NCBI RefSeq assembly: GCF_000423905.1
Contig: NZ_AUIW01000012.1
Span: 1 to 64,000, forward strand
Reading direction: 5' to 3'
Length of the DNA: 64,000 nucleotides
DNA from: Thermus antranikianii DSM 12462
GTDB taxonomy: Bacteria > Deinococcota > Deinococci > Deinococcales > Thermaceae
Part shown: in pieces, positions 43,178 through 54,031 of the stretch
How the letters are laid out: each line of letters opens with the position of its first letter
Position numbering within the stretch: position 1 is the stretch's first letter
Notes under the pieces: model-generated
What the model saw: the letters and a program-made list of their open reading frames with translations, nothing else
What the model was told of the DNA's origin: nothing
Database searches by the model: none
Position numbers and translations under genes: made by a program

Positions 43178-43839
43178 TCGCCTTCTTTGCGGCGGAGCCC
43201 GAGGAAGCGGAGGCCTTAAGGGAGGCCTTGGACGCGAGGGAGGCCCTCGAGGCGCCCTTTCCCCTCCATCAGGCCCCCGGGGTACTGGTGGCGGAAACCG
43301 GGGTGGGCAAGGTGGCGGCGGCCTTGGCCGTGGCCCATGTCCTAACCCGCTTCGCTCCCAGGGAAAGCTTTTTCCTAGGGGTGGCGGGGGGCTTGGACCC
43401 CTCCCTTCGCGCCCTAGACCTCCTTTTGGCTGAGAAGGCGGTGCAGTGGGATGTGGACCTGACCCCCTTTGGTCGGGAGCCCGGAGAGACGGCCTTTGGG
43501 GTGCGCTTTTTCCCCTCAGACCCTGGCCTTCTGGCCCGGGCTGAGGTGGCGGCTTCTGCCCTGGGCTTCCCTGCCCGACGGGGGGTGGTGGCCACGGGGG
43601 ACCGGTTTCTGGCGGATAGGGGGGAGGCAAGGAGGCTGGCCCGGCTCCACGGGGCCCAGGCGGTGGAGATGGAAGGGGCCGCGGCCCTCATGGTGGCCTG
43701 GCGCTTCCGGCATCCCATGGCCTTGATCCGTGCCGTGACCGATGGGGCGGGGGAGGAGGCGGCCAGGGACTTCCAGGCCTTTTTGCAGGCGGCCTCGAGG
43801 CGGCTTGGCTACCTGGCCCAGGCTCTTTTAGCATACTGA
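43174..43839 (+). CDS. mtnN: 5'-methylthioadenosine/S-adenosylhomocysteine nucleosidase
   Basis: This enzyme hydrolyses SAH and MTA, generating the LuxS substrate from SAH. The 221-residue protein opens with FFAAEPEEAEALREAL, has ETGVGKVAAALAVAHVL, LGVAGGLDPSLRALDLLL and the substrate-binding Glu block QAVEMEGAAALMV (about residues 163-175). Catalytic Asp is expected in RAVTDGAGEEA. The GTG at 43174 overlaps the luxS stop (GTGA). It is followed 15 bases later by prs in the same direction. The luxS-mtnN overlap makes coupled expression likely. Confidence 0.92.
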   Translation: MIAFFAAEPEEAEALREALDAREALEAPFPLHQAPGVLVAETGVGKVAAALAVAHVLTRFAPRESFFLGVAGGLDPSLRALDLLLAEKAVQWDVDLTPFGREPGETAFGVRFFPSDPGLLARAEVAASALGFPARRGVVATGDRFLADRGEARRLARLHGAQAVEMEGAAALMVAWRFRHPMALIRAVTDGAGEEAARDFQAFLQAASRRLGYLAQALLAY

Positions 43840-43854
43840 AAAGGGAGGGGCAAG

Positions 43855-44778
43855 GTGGAGATCAAGCTTTTCACGGGGAACGCCCACCCCGATCTGGCCC
43901 GGCGGGTGGCGGAAGCCCTAGGGGTTCCCTTGGGAAAAGCGGTGGTGGACCGCTTCCCCGACGGGGAGGTGAGGGTGCGCCTTTTGGAAAGCGTGCGCGG
44001 GGACGATGTGTACCTCATCCAGCCCACCAGTCCCCCGGTGAACGATCACCTGATGGAGCTCCTCCTTCTGGCGGATGCTGCTCGCCGGAGCTCTGCGGGC
44101 CGCATCAACGCCGTCATCCCCTACTTCGGCTATGCCCGTCAGGATAAGCAGACCCAGGGCCGCGAGCCCGTGAGCGCCAAGCTGGTGGCCAATCTCCTGG
44201 AAACCGTGGGGGTGCACCGGGTGATCGCCATCGACCTCCACGCTCCCCAGATCCAGGGGTTTTTTGATATCCCCGTGGACCACCTCTCGGCGGTGCGCCT
44301 CTTTGCCCGCTACCTCCAGGAGAAGGGCTATACGGAGAACGGCGTGGTGGTTTCCCCGGATGCGGGCCGGGCAGAGGAGGCCAGGCGGCTTTCCGAAAGG
44401 CTGGGCCTGCCCCTGGCCATGCTGGCCAAGCGCCGCCATGGCCCCAAGGACACCTCCGTCACCTACGTGATCGGGGAGGTGGCGGGGAAGAGACCCTTGA
44501 TCATCGATGACATCGTTTCCACGGGGGGAACCATAAGGCGAGGGGTGGAGGCCCTCCTGCTGGCTGGGGCTTTGCCGGAAATGGTGGTCATGGCCACTCA
44601 TCCGGTCCTGGTAGGGGAGGCTCGGGAAAACCTTTCCCATCCCGCCATCCGTGAGGTGATCTTCACCGATACCATCCCCTTGAGGGATGGGGGGTACACG
44701 GTGCTTTCCACCGCTGAGCTTCTGGCCCAGGCCATCCGGCACGTGCACACCAACCAGTCGGTGAGCGCGTTGATCTGA
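43855..44778 (+). CDS. prs: Ribose-phosphate pyrophosphokinase
   Basis: This enzyme makes PRPP for nucleotide, His and Trp synthesis. The 307-residue protein starts with KLFTGNAHPDLARRVAEAL and shows the flexible loop YFGYARQDKQTQGREP, ATP/PRPP-binding VIAIDLHAPQIQGFF, VVVSPDAGRAEEARRL, KRRHGPKDT and the ribose-phosphate loop LIIDDIVSTGGT. All are conserved class I features. Start is GTG with a GGGAGGGGCA purine-rich ribosome-binding site. It lies directly after mtnN and 87 bases before the L25 gene. Confidence 0.95.
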   Translation: MEIKLFTGNAHPDLARRVAEALGVPLGKAVVDRFPDGEVRVRLLESVRGDDVYLIQPTSPPVNDHLMELLLLADAARRSSAGRINAVIPYFGYARQDKQTQGREPVSAKLVANLLETVGVHRVIAIDLHAPQIQGFFDIPVDHLSAVRLFARYLQEKGYTENGVVVSPDAGRAEEARRLSERLGLPLAMLAKRRHGPKDTSVTYVIGEVAGKRPLIIDDIVSTGGTIRRGVEALLLAGALPEMVVMATHPVLVGEARENLSHPAIREVIFTDTIPLRDGGYTVLSTAELLAQAIRHVHTNQSVSALI

Positions 44779-44865
44779 GGTGGCAGGAGGGCCTGGGGGT
44801 GTGATAAGCTTTCCCATAGTGTGCCCCTAGGGGGCCTTTGCCTTTTGGGAGGTTGAGGAGGAGAC
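44779..44865 (+). promoter_or_regulatory. Promoter and leader of rplY
   Basis: GATAAGCT (TAAGCT about 44812) gives a leader of roughly 45 nt with a small GCCCC/GGGGC hairpin and a GAGGAGGAG ribosome-binding site before the ATG at 44866. This is the standard, not leaderless, type of start. Confidence 0.5.
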
Positions 44866-45486
44866 ATGGAATACCGTTTGAAGGCCCAGTACCGGGAAGG
44901 GGAGAAGCCCGCCGCTTTGCGCCGGGCGGGGAAGCTCCCCGGTGTCATCTACAATAAGTACTTGAACCGTAAGATCTACGTGGATCTCGGGGAGTTTGAC
45001 AAGGTCTTCCGTCAGGCTTCCATCCACCACGTGATCGTTCTGGAGCTCCCCGACGGTCAGGAACTGCCCACCCTGGTGCGCCAGGTGAACCTGGACAAGC
45101 GCCGGCGCCGTCCCGAGCATGTGGATTTCTACGTCCTCTCCGACGAGCCCGTGGAGATGTACATTCCCTTGCGCTTTGTGGGTACGCCCCAAGGGGTGCG
45201 GGAAGGAGGTGTCCTGCAGGAGGTGCACCGGGACATCCTGGTGCGGGTTTCCCCAAGGAATATTCCCGAGTTCATCGAGGTGGATGTCTCGGGCCTGGGC
45301 ATCGGGGATAGCCTCCATGCCGCTGACCTCAAGCTTCCGGAGGGGGTTAAGCTGGCCATTTCCCCGGAGGAAACCATCGCTGCGGTGGTGCCTCCGGAGG
45401 ATGTGGAGAAGCTTGCGGTGGAGGCCCCCGAGGCTCCTGCTGAGCCCGAGGTGATCAAGAAGGGCAAGAAGGAAGAGGAGGAGTAG
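44866..45486 (+). CDS. rplY: 50S ribosomal protein L25 (TL5/CTC type)
   Basis: This protein binds 5S rRNA on the large subunit. The 206-residue length matches the Thermus TL5 form: an N-terminal L25-like domain (about 1-90; RAGKLPGVIYNKYLNRKIYV, VRQVNLDKRRRRPEHVDFYVLS) plus a C-terminal beta-rich CTC domain (about 95-185; VLQEVHRDILVRVSPRNIPEFIEVDVSGLG), then an acidic/basic tail. It lies 98 bases upstream of pth with a terminator between them. Confidence 0.96.
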   Translation: MEYRLKAQYREGEKPAALRRAGKLPGVIYNKYLNRKIYVDLGEFDKVFRQASIHHVIVLELPDGQELPTLVRQVNLDKRRRRPEHVDFYVLSDEPVEMYIPLRFVGTPQGVREGGVLQEVHRDILVRVSPRNIPEFIEVDVSGLGIGDSLHAADLKLPEGVKLAISPEETIAAVVPPEDVEKLAVEAPEAPAEPEVIKKGKKEEEE

Positions 45487-45548
45487 TACCGCCCTGTACT
45501 TGACGGGCGGGGCCCCTGGAAAGGGGATTGGCCGCTGGCGGAGGGAAG

Positions 45549-45571
45549 GGGGGCGTTTTCGCCCCCTTTTT
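45549..45571 (+). terminator. Intrinsic terminator between rplY and pth
   Basis: A 7-bp stem (GGGGGCG, loop TTTT, CGCCCCC) is followed by TTTTT. It stands 14 bases before the pth start, so pth is transcribed by readthrough or from a promoter not identified here. Confidence 0.85.
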
Positions 45572-45584
45572 GCGGAGGGCAGGA

Positions 45585-46163
45585 ATGTTCCTGGTGGTGG
45601 GCCAGGGAAACCCGGGGGAGCGGTACGCCAGGACCCGCCACAACCTGGGCTTCATGGTCCTGGACCGGTTGGGCCTGGAGTTTCGGGAAAGGGGGGAGGC
45701 CCTCCTGGCCGAGGTGGAGGTAGAGGGGGAAAAGGGGTTTTTCCTCAAGCCCCTCACCTACTACAACCTGAGCGGCCAGGTGGTGGCTCCCCTGATGCGC
45801 TTTTACAAGATTCCCCCGGAGCGCCTTCTGGTGGTCCACGACGAGATGGACCTACCCCTGGGCCGCTTGCGCTTCAAGGCAGGGGGTAGCCCCGCGGGAA
45901 ACCGCGGGGTGGCCTCCATCGCCCAGGCCCTGGGGACCGAGGCCTTCCACCGCCTGCGCTTAGGGATTGGCAAGCCCCCTTCCCGGGAGCTTGGGGCAGC
46001 GTATGTCCTTTCCCCCTTCCTTCCCGAGGAGTGGCCGGTGGTGGAGCGGGTCCTCGAGGCGGCCAAGGAAGCCGTGCTCTGCTGGGTGAAGGAGGGGCTT
46101 CTTCCCTGCGCGGGCCGTTTTAACGGCCTGGATCTTTCCCAGGGCTTGGGGGAAAAGGGCTAA
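45585..46163 (+). CDS. pth: Peptidyl-tRNA hydrolase
   Basis: This enzyme frees tRNA from peptidyl-tRNA that dropped off the ribosome. The 192-residue protein has VVGQGNPGERYARTRHNLGFMVLD with the catalytic His (about 19-20), YYNLSGQVV (Asn of the active site), VVHDEMDLPLGRLRFK and GSPAGNRGVASI. The ATG at 45585 follows GCGGAGGGC. The gene comes after the L25 gene, a common rplY-pth order. Its substrate pool includes the tRNAs in this window. Confidence 0.95.
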   Translation: MFLVVGQGNPGERYARTRHNLGFMVLDRLGLEFRERGEALLAEVEVEGEKGFFLKPLTYYNLSGQVVAPLMRFYKIPPERLLVVHDEMDLPLGRLRFKAGGSPAGNRGVASIAQALGTEAFHRLRLGIGKPPSRELGAAYVLSPFLPEEWPVVERVLEAAKEAVLCWVKEGLLPCAGRFNGLDLSQGLGEKG

Positions 46164-47141
<978 letters not shown>

Positions 47142-47441
47142 GGGGTCCAACTCCTCGAGTTCCTCTGGGGCCGGCTGGCAGGGGTTTTGGCTCCTGGCCA
47201 TTGCCCTCTTGGCCCTGGGGGCCTTTTCCCTCCTGACCTTGTACCCTTTTCTGAGCCCTGCCCGTGAGCCTCCTCATTGGGGTGGGGTTTGGTGGGGTGC
47301 TGGTCCTGGGGGATGTCCTTCTGGCCGAGGTGATCGACCGGGACGCCGAGGAGACGGGAAGGAGGCGGGAAGGGGTCTACTTTCCTTACGGAAACCAAGG
47401 GTAGAATGCCGGGGGCAGGAAGCTCCTAGGGAGGATGGGGC
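47142..47441 (+). other. Gene-poor spacer with transporter remnant and agaT promoter
   Basis: This 300-bp stretch holds the remnant at 47171-47403, a possible -10 TAGAAT at 47402-47407 and the AGGGAGG ribosome-binding site of agaT (47428-47434). Nothing else was recognised. Confidence 0.5.
47171..47403 (+). pseudogene. Remnant of a GPH/MFS_2-type sugar symporter
   Basis: Two frames together read like the middle-to-late part of a glycoside-cation symporter: a transmembrane helix (WQGFWLLAIALLALGAF then SLLTLYPFL) and, after a frame change near 47265, SLLIGVGFGGVLVLGD followed by LLAEVIDRDAEETGRRREGV. The motif D-x-D-x(3)-TG-x-RREG is a hallmark of the family. No start codon or C-terminal half is present; it stops at the TAG 47401-47403. 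The pieces sit directly before the alpha-galactosidase, so it was probably the galactoside importer. Assignment by eye only. Confidence 0.55.
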
Positions 47442-48890
47442 ATGCGGCTGGAGTTCTCGGATCCTCTTCGGGAAAGCCGCCTCAAGGTGCCGGTCCTGGC
47501 GGAGGCCTTGGGGCCTGTTCCCGGGGGTTACCTCCTGAGGGGCCGGGAGGTGCGGATCTTTGCTCCCTTCGCCTCGAAGCGCTTCTTCCGCCACGGCTGG
47601 CAGAGCTGGAGCCTCACCACCTGGGTGGACCTAAACTTTCCCCCGAAGCCCCTTTTCCCCGAGGCCCGCAGGCCCCAGGCGGACGATCCCTTCCTCCTCG
47701 AGGCTTCTGAGTGGTGGGGAAGCGGCCTAGGGGCCCTCGAGGGGCCAGATGGGAAGGTGCTTCTCCTGGGTGCCCTGGGCGTGGGGGCGCGGGTCTTGGG
47801 GCGAGAGGACCTCCTCCTGGGCCGCTACGCCGAGGGGGAGGGGGAGTGGTTTCTGGGCTACAGGGAGCGAATGGAGGTGTTCGCCGCCTATGGCAGGCTC
47901 CTTCCCAGGCGGCTTTCTAAAGGGCCTCCCAGGCTGTGGTGCTCCTGGTATAGCTTCTACAACCGGATCCATGAGGCCTTACTCCTCGAGGTGCTGGAGG
48001 AAGTGGCCGGGCTTCCCTTTGAGGTCTTCCAGATCGACGACGGCTGGCAGCGGGCCCTTGGGGACTGGGAACCCAACGAGCGCTTCCCCCGGGGGATGGC
48101 CTTTTTGGCGGAGAGGATCTGGGAAAAGGGCTTCAGGGCGGGGTTATGGCTAGCTCCCTTTTTGGTGACGCCGGATAGCCCCCTAGTGCGGGCCCACCCC
48201 GAGTGGATCCTGCGGGACGGGGAGGGAAGGCCCATCCCCGCGGGCTTCAACTGGGGGAAGATCCTATACGCCCTGGATTCGGGCAACGAGGAGGTTTTGG
48301 ACCATGTGGCGGGCTTGGTGCGCAAGGTGCGGGCCTGGGGGTACGACTACCTGAAGCTGGATTTCCTCTACGCTGCTGCGTTACCCGGGGCCGAGGGGGA
48401 GGTGCGGTACCGTAAGGCCATGGAGCGGATCCGCGAGGAGGCAGGGGAGGCCTACCTTCTCTTCTGCGGCGCTCCCATCCTGGCCTCCTTGGGGCTTGCC
48501 GATGGCCTCAGGGTGGGTCCGGACGTGGCCCCCTACTGGGACAACGAGGACCGCTCCTTCTGGCTACAGGACCCCACGGGCCCGGGGCTAAGGAACGCCC
48601 TCCGCACCACCCTGCACCGGCTTTGGCTGCGGGAAAACGTCCAGGTGGACCCGGATGTGGCCTTCTTCCGGAGCCGTTTCTCGCTGCTATCCCCTGAGGA
48701 GATGTACCTGCAGGAGGCCATGGGGGAGATCACGGGCTTCAAGGCCACCTCCGACCCGCCCTCCTGGCTTTCCCCGGAGGAAAGGGAAAGGCTTTGGGCC
48801 TTCCTGAGCCGGGATAAGGAGGTAAAGCCCCTTGGCCCCTACCGTTTCCGGGTGGGAGAGGAGGTTTTGGACTATGCCTTTCTTTTATAA
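47442..48890 (+). CDS. agaT: GH36 alpha-galactosidase
   Basis: This enzyme hydrolyses alpha-1,6-galactosides such as melibiose and raffinose. The 482-residue protein has FEVFQIDDGWQRALGDWEP (about residues 189-207), RAGLWLAPFLV, the nucleophile Asp in YDYLKLDFLY (about 300-309) and the acid/base Asp in RVGPDVAPYWDN. It resembles the small intracellular Thermus AgaT enzymes in size. It starts at an ATG with an AGGGAGG ribosome-binding site and overlaps the galT start by 17 bases. A transporter remnant lies upstream, so uptake may be lost. Confidence 0.9.
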   Translation: MRLEFSDPLRESRLKVPVLAEALGPVPGGYLLRGREVRIFAPFASKRFFRHGWQSWSLTTWVDLNFPPKPLFPEARRPQADDPFLLEASEWWGSGLGALEGPDGKVLLLGALGVGARVLGREDLLLGRYAEGEGEWFLGYRERMEVFAAYGRLLPRRLSKGPPRLWCSWYSFYNRIHEALLLEVLEEVAGLPFEVFQIDDGWQRALGDWEPNERFPRGMAFLAERIWEKGFRAGLWLAPFLVTPDSPLVRAHPEWILRDGEGRPIPAGFNWGKILYALDSGNEEVLDHVAGLVRKVRAWGYDYLKLDFLYAAALPGAEGEVRYRKAMERIREEAGEAYLLFCGAPILASLGLADGLRVGPDVAPYWDNEDRSFWLQDPTGPGLRNALRTTLHRLWLRENVQVDPDVAFFRSRFSLLSPEEMYLQEAMGEITGFKATSDPPSWLSPEERERLWAFLSRDKEVKPLGPYRFRVGEEVLDYAFLL

Positions 48891-49944
48891 GCACGTGCAT
48901 CGCAAGAAGGACGGGCGGGAGCTGATCCTTTACGGGCTTCATCCCCTCGAGGTGGAGGTCTTGCCCGTGGCCGAGGAGCCCTCCGTACCGGAGGGGGCGG
49001 GGTCCATCTCCCCAAGCCCTCACCTCCGCTACCACCCCTTGCGGGGGGAGTGGGTGGTCTACGCCGCCCACCGCCAGGAGCGCACCTTCTTGCCTCCCAA
49101 GGAGCACTGCCCCCTTTGCCCAAGCCAGGAGGGGGGCTTTCCCACGGAGATTCCCTTTGACCGTTTTCGAGTGGCGGTCTTTGAAAACCGGTTCCCCTCC
49201 CTGGTGCCAAGGCCCACCCCTCCCCCGGAAGGGCTTCCCGTTCCCGCGGAGAGGGCTTTGGGCCGATGCGAGGTGGTGGTGTACACCCAGGCCCACGTGG
49301 GAAGCCTGGCTACCCTCACGGAGGAGGAAAGGCTCCTCCTGGCCTGGGTTTGGCGGGACCGGTACCGGGCCTTGTATGCCCTCGAGGGGATCCGGTTCGT
49401 CATGCCCTTCGAGAACCGGGGGGAGGCGGTGGGGGTGACCCTCCACCATCCCCACGGGCAGATCTACGCCTACCCCTTTGTGCCCCCCATCCTGGAGCGG
49501 GAAAGCCAGGCCTTTAGGGAAAGGCCCGTGCTCTTGGAGCTTTTTCCCCACCTGGAGCCCTACCGGGTGGACCAGGAGGAGGGGTTTTTGGCCTTCGTGC
49601 CCCCCTTCGCCCGCTACCCCTTTGAGGTCTGGGTGGCCCCTCTGGAGCGTCACCCTGGGCTTTGGACCTTTTCCGAGGGAGAGATGGCCGCCTTCGCCCG
49701 GCTTTTGGGCCGGGTGGTGGCCCGCTACGACGCCCTTTTCGGGGAGCCCTTCCCCTACGTGATGGTTTTCCACGCCGCCCCCTTGGGGGAGGAACGCACC
49801 TTTCATTTCCATGTGGAGTTCTACCCCCCCAAAAGGGCCAAGGACAAGCTCAAGTTCCTGGCGGGCACGGAGCTTGGGGCGGGCACCTTCGTGGTGGACG
49901 CCCTGCCCGAGGATTCCGCTAGGAGGTTGCGGGAGGCTCTATAG
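48874..49944 (+). CDS. galT: Galactose-1-phosphate uridylyltransferase
   Basis: This Leloir enzyme exchanges UMP between UDP-glucose and galactose-1-phosphate. The 356-residue protein has CPLCPSQ (zinc ligands, about 75-81), VFENRFPSL, the catalytic HHPHGQIYAYPF (HxHxQ, about 189-200) and HFHVEFYPP near the C terminus. It overlaps agaT. No galactokinase is present between or beside them. Its stop is directly followed by glpK sequence lacking a start codon, so the two genes have been brought together by a rearrangement. Confidence 0.92.
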   Translation: MPFFYKHVHRKKDGRELILYGLHPLEVEVLPVAEEPSVPEGAGSISPSPHLRYHPLRGEWVVYAAHRQERTFLPPKEHCPLCPSQEGGFPTEIPFDRFRVAVFENRFPSLVPRPTPPPEGLPVPAERALGRCEVVVYTQAHVGSLATLTEEERLLLAWVWRDRYRALYALEGIRFVMPFENRGEAVGVTLHHPHGQIYAYPFVPPILERESQAFRERPVLLELFPHLEPYRVDQEEGFLAFVPPFARYPFEVWVAPLERHPGLWTFSEGEMAAFARLLGRVVARYDALFGEPFPYVMVFHAAPLGEERTFHFHVEFYPPKRAKDKLKFLAGTELGAGTFVVDALPEDSARRLREAL

Positions 49945-50573
49945 AAGTACCTTTTGGCCCTGGACCAGGGCACCACCAGCAGCCGGGCCATCCTCTTCAG
50001 CCTGGAGGGCAGGCCCGTGGCCATGGCCCAGAGGGAGTTCCGCCAGCTCTACCCGAGGCCGGGCTGGGTGGAGCACGATCCCCTGGAGATCTGGGAAAGC
50101 CAGCTTGGGGTGGCCCAGGAGGCCTTGCGCCAGGCCGGGGTGGAGGCCAGGGAGGTGGTGGCCCTGGCCTCACCCGGGGGACCAGCAGGGCCCACCTGGC
50201 CCGGGCGGCCCTGGAGGGGGTGGCCTTCCAGGTGCTGGACGTGGTGCGGGCCATGGAGGGGGAGGCGGGGCTTTCCCTGAAGGAGCTCCGGGTGGATGGG
50301 GGCATGGCCCAGAACGCCCTTTTTCTGGAGATCCAGGCGGACCTCCTGGGGGTGCCGGTCCTCAGGCCCAGGGTCACGGAGACCACCGCCCTAGGGGCGG
50401 CCTGGATGGCCGGGGTGGGGGCGGGGGTCCTGGGGCTGGAGGCGGTGCGGGAAGCCTGGACCCTGGAGGCCCGCTTTCTCCCCCGCCTATCCCCCTCCCG
50501 GCGGGAGGCCCTTTATCAGGGCTGGCGGCGGGCGGTGGAGCGGGCTTTGGGCTGGGCGAGGGAGGAGGGATGA
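49945..50573 (+). pseudogene. glpK: Glycerol kinase, broken by a large internal deletion
   Basis: The N-terminal fragment, [20 protein letters not shown] (about 70 codons), is followed near 50165-50180 by the C-terminal part of glycerol kinase in another frame: [39 protein letters not shown] and TETTALGAAWMAG. Of about 495 codons only about 205 remain, so roughly 290 codons including much of the catalytic centre are missing. The first codon position shows TAG AAG where ATG is expected. An intact glpD follows with its own start. The gene cannot make active kinase. Confidence 0.9.
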
Positions 50574-52108
50574 CCCCAAGCCGGGAGGAGCTTTGGGAAC
50601 GCCTTAAGGAGCCCCTGGACCTCCTGATCCTGGGGGGTGGGGCCACGGGGGCGGGGGTGTTGTGGGAGGCCACCCTAAGGGGCCTGAGGGCGGCCTTGGT
50701 GGAGGCGGGGGACTTCGGGGCGGGGACCAGCAGCCGCTCCACCAAGCTCCTCCACGGGGGGGTGCGCTACCTGGAGCTGGCGGTGCGGCACCGGGACCCC
50801 AGGCAGCTTCGCCTGGTGCGGGACGCCCTCCGGGAGAGGAGGGTGGTGATGGAGCTCGCCCCCCACCTGGCCAGGCCCTTAACCCTCCTCACCCCCCTCT
50901 TCCGCCCCCTGGAGATCCCCTACTACGGGTTCGGCCTCAAGCTCTACGACCTGTTGGCGGGAAGGAGGCGGCTGGCCCCAAGCCGCTACGCTCCTCCCAG
51001 GGAGGTGCAGGCCCTCTTCCCCGGCCTTCCCCCCACCCTGGGGGGCATCCTCTACCAGGACGGGCAGTTCGCCGACTACCGCCTGAACCTGGCCCTCATC
51101 CTCTCCGCTCTCGCGCGGGGGGCGGTGGCCCTGAACCACGCCGAGGCCACGGGCTTCCTCCTGAAGGGAGGAAGGGTAAGGGGGGCGGTGGTCCGGGACC
51201 GCCTGAGGGGCCGGGAGGTGGAGGTCCAGGCCCGGGCGGTGGTGAACGCCGCCGGCCCCCAGGCGGACCGGGTGCGCCACCTTTTGGATCCCCATCTTCC
51301 CCCCCTCCTCACCCCCTCCAGCGGGACCCACCTGGTCCTGGACTACCCCCTGCGGGTGGGCCTCCTCCTGCCCAGGACCCGGGACGGCCGGGTCCTCTTC
51401 CTCCTGCCCTGGCAAGGTCGGGCCCTTCTGGGCACCACCGACCTCCCCGCCGAGGCCACCGCCTGCCCCCTGCCCCGGGAGGAGGAGGTGGCCTACCTCC
51501 TGGAGGAGATCCGGCCCTACCTGGGAGACCTCTCGGATAGGGTCCTGGCCGCCTGGGCGGGCCTCAGGCCCCTGGTGGGGAAGGGGGAGACCCGGCTTTT
51601 GGTGCGGGACCACCTCATCGTGGAGGAACAGGGCCTCTACACCCTCACCGGGGGCAAGTGGACCACCTTCCGCCTCATGGCCCTGGACCTCCTGGAGCGC
51701 CTGGCCCGGGACCTCTCCCTTTCCCTCCCTCCTTCCCCAAGCCACCGTACCCCCCTCCTGGGGGCGGGGCCCAGGCCTCCCCTGCCCCTGCCGGAGGGGG
51801 TGGCCGAACACCTCTACGCCCACTACGGCACCCTGGCCCCTGAGGTGGCGGCCTTGGGGGATAGGCCCCTTCTCCCCGGGCTTCCCTACCTGGAGGGGGA
51901 GGTGGTGTGGGCGGTGAGGGAGGAGCTTGCCCAAAAGCCCCTGGACGTGCTGGCCCGCAGGCTGGGCCTGGCCCTTCTGGACCGGAAGCGGGCGGAGGAG
52001 GCCCTGCCCCGGGTGGGGGACCTCATGGCCCCCCTCCTGGGCTGGGATGATCCCACAAAGCAGGCCCTCCTCTCGGAGGCCGAAAAGGCTCTTCCCGCCC
52101 TTTGCTAG
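50570..52108 (+). CDS. glpD: Glycerol-3-phosphate dehydrogenase (FAD)
   Basis: This flavoprotein oxidises sn-glycerol-3-phosphate to DHAP at the membrane. The 512-residue protein has the FAD GxGxxG block [17 protein letters not shown] (about 19-35), a [18 protein letters not shown] active-site segment, and [21 protein letters not shown] and [13 protein letters not shown] later. The start ATG follows GGGAGGAGG and overlaps the end of the glpK remnant by 4 bases. With glpK broken, substrate must come from phospholipid turnover or imported glycerol-3-phosphate. It ends by sharing CTAG with the convergent ftsH. Confidence 0.93.
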   Translation: MTPSREELWERLKEPLDLLILGGGATGAGVLWEATLRGLRAALVEAGDFGAGTSSRSTKLLHGGVRYLELAVRHRDPRQLRLVRDALRERRVVMELAPHLARPLTLLTPLFRPLEIPYYGFGLKLYDLLAGRRRLAPSRYAPPREVQALFPGLPPTLGGILYQDGQFADYRLNLALILSALARGAVALNHAEATGFLLKGGRVRGAVVRDRLRGREVEVQARAVVNAAGPQADRVRHLLDPHLPPLLTPSSGTHLVLDYPLRVGLLLPRTRDGRVLFLLPWQGRALLGTTDLPAEATACPLPREEEVAYLLEEIRPYLGDLSDRVLAAWAGLRPLVGKGETRLLVRDHLIVEEQGLYTLTGGKWTTFRLMALDLLERLARDLSLSLPPSPSHRTPLLGAGPRPPLPLPEGVAEHLYAHYGTLAPEVAALGDRPLLPGLPYLEGEVVWAVREELAQKPLDVLARRLGLALLDRKRAEEALPRVGDLMAPLLGWDDPTKQALLSEAEKALPALC

Positions 52109-53958
52109 GCGCTTTCCTCCGAGGCCCTTTGCACCGCCTGGGTTTCCTTAAGGATGGCCCGCACCCGCTCCCCGGGGATGGTTTCCTCCCTAAGGAGTTC
52201 CTCGGCGATCTTGTGCATGGCGGGGGCGTGCTCCATGAGGACCTGGCGGGCCTTGGCGTAGGCTTCGTCCAGGATCTTGCGGATGTCCTGGTCGATGAGG
52301 CGGGCGGTTTCCTCGGAGTGGTCCTTCTTCTTGGCGATCTCCTCACCCAGGAAGATGGGGCCGGAGTCCGAACCCCAGGCGATGTTCTTGAAGTGTTCCC
52401 CCATACCCCAGTCCAGAACCATGCGTTTGGCGATCTGGGTGGCCCGTTTGAAGTCGTCCTGGGCCCCGGTGGTCACGGTGCCGGTGAAGAGCTCCTCCGC
52501 CACCCGGCCCGCCATGAGGACGGCGAGCTCGTCCATGAGGTGGTCCTTGGAAACCAAAACCCTTTCCTCGGGTTTGCTCCAGCGGGCACCCAAGGCCATG
52601 CCCCTGGGGACGATGGAAACCTTCTCGGTTTTGTCGGCGTGGGGCAGAACCTCGCCCACCACCGCATGCCCGGCCTCATGGTAGGCCACGGCCCTCTTCT
52701 CTTCCTCGGAAAGCTTAAGGGCAGGCCGCTCGAGGCCCAGGACGATCTTGTCCAGGGCCTTCAGGAAGTGCTCCTTGCGGATTTTCTTGGCTCCCTCCCG
52801 GGCCGCCAGTAGAGCTGCCTCGTTCACCAAGTTCTTGAGGTCGGCCCCGGAAAAGCCCGGGGTGAGGTGGGCCAACTCCAGGGCGTCCACCTCCTCGGCG
52901 ATGGGTTTACCCCGCATGTGCACCAAGAGGATATCCCGGCGCTCCTCCAGGGTGGGAAGGCCCACCACCACCTGGCGGTCAAAGCGCCCGGGGCGTAGCA
53001 GGGCGGGGTCTAGGATGTCCGGGCGGTTGGTGGCGGCCAGGACGATCACCGAGGTGTCCTTTTCGAAGCCGTCCATCTCGGAAAGGATCTGGTTCAGGGT
53101 CTGCTCCCGCTCGTCATGGCCGCCCCCGATGCCTGCCCCCCGTTTCCGGCCGATGGAGTCTAGCTCGTCGATGAAGATGATGCTGGGAGCGTTCCTTCGG
53201 GCGTCTTCAAAGAGGCTTCGTACCCGGCTTGCCCCCACGCCCACGAACATCTCCATGAATTCGCTGGCGGAGACGGAGAAGAAGGGTACGCCCGCTTCTC
53301 CCGCCACCGCCCGGGCCAGAAGGGTCTTGCCGGTTCCGGGAGGGCCCACCAGGAGAACTCCTTTGGGGATTTCCGCGCCCAGCTCCAGGTACTTCTTGGG
53401 GTTCTTGAGGAAGTCCACCACCTCCATGAGTTCCCGCTTGGCTTCCTCGTGGCCGGCCACGTCCTTGAAGGTGGTGTTGACCTGCTTTTCCTTCCCGTAA
53501 AGCTTGGCCCGGCTCTGCCCGAACTGCATCACCTGCCCGGCCCCGCCCTGGGCCCGCATGAAGAAGAACCAGAAGAAGACGATGAGGAGGAGGGTGGGTC
53601 CCAGGTAGAGGAGGAACTGGGGCCACAGGGAGGGAGGTTTGGTGACGATCCTCACCCCGTTTTCCTCCAGGAAGCGGAGAAGCTCGGGGTCGGCCACCTG
53701 GGCCGGGGGCAAGGGCACGGCGAAGCGCCTGGCCACCTGGCTTCCTCCCTGGGGGGTGGGGAAGCGCTCGGGTTCCTTCAAGGTGCCCAGGATGCGGGTT
53801 TCCTCCAGGGCCACCTCCGCCACTTTGCCCTGGCGCACCAGGGTGCGGAACTCCGTGTAGGGAAGGGTGGGGGCCGGAGGGCCTATGAAGGCGGTATAGG
53901 CCAGATAGCCTAGAAGGAGCAAAAAGACTAGGGTGAAGGGGTTGATCCGCTGCGGCAA
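52105..53958 (-). CDS. ftsH: ATP-dependent zinc metalloprotease FtsH
   Basis: This membrane AAA protease degrades misfolded and regulatory proteins. The 617-residue protein has two transmembrane helices (about 6-26 and 109-129) flanking a periplasmic domain, Walker A GPPGTGKT (about 196-203), Walker [18 protein letters not shown], the [20 protein letters not shown] and the zinc motif HEAGH with a third Asp ligand later. Start is the TTG at 53958 after GGGAGGTAGA. It converges with glpD, and their stop codons share the CTAG at 52105-52108. Confidence 0.95.
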   Translation of the reverse strand: MPQRINPFTLVFLLLLGYLAYTAFIGPPAPTLPYTEFRTLVRQGKVAEVALEETRILGTLKEPERFPTPQGGSQVARRFAVPLPPAQVADPELLRFLEENGVRIVTKPPSLWPQFLLYLGPTLLLIVFFWFFFMRAQGGAGQVMQFGQSRAKLYGKEKQVNTTFKDVAGHEEAKRELMEVVDFLKNPKKYLELGAEIPKGVLLVGPPGTGKTLLARAVAGEAGVPFFSVSASEFMEMFVGVGASRVRSLFEDARRNAPSIIFIDELDSIGRKRGAGIGGGHDEREQTLNQILSEMDGFEKDTSVIVLAATNRPDILDPALLRPGRFDRQVVVGLPTLEERRDILLVHMRGKPIAEEVDALELAHLTPGFSGADLKNLVNEAALLAAREGAKKIRKEHFLKALDKIVLGLERPALKLSEEEKRAVAYHEAGHAVVGEVLPHADKTEKVSIVPRGMALGARWSKPEERVLVSKDHLMDELAVLMAGRVAEELFTGTVTTGAQDDFKRATQIAKRMVLDWGMGEHFKNIAWGSDSGPIFLGEEIAKKKDHSEETARLIDQDIRKILDEAYAKARQVLMEHAPAMHKIAEELLREETIPGERVRAILKETQAVQRASEESA

Positions 53959-54031
53959 GGTCTACCTCCCTGGTCCTATGGTAGCGCCTTTGCGGTGAGA
54001 GGACTGAGGGGTGTGGTATCCTCTAGCCGCG

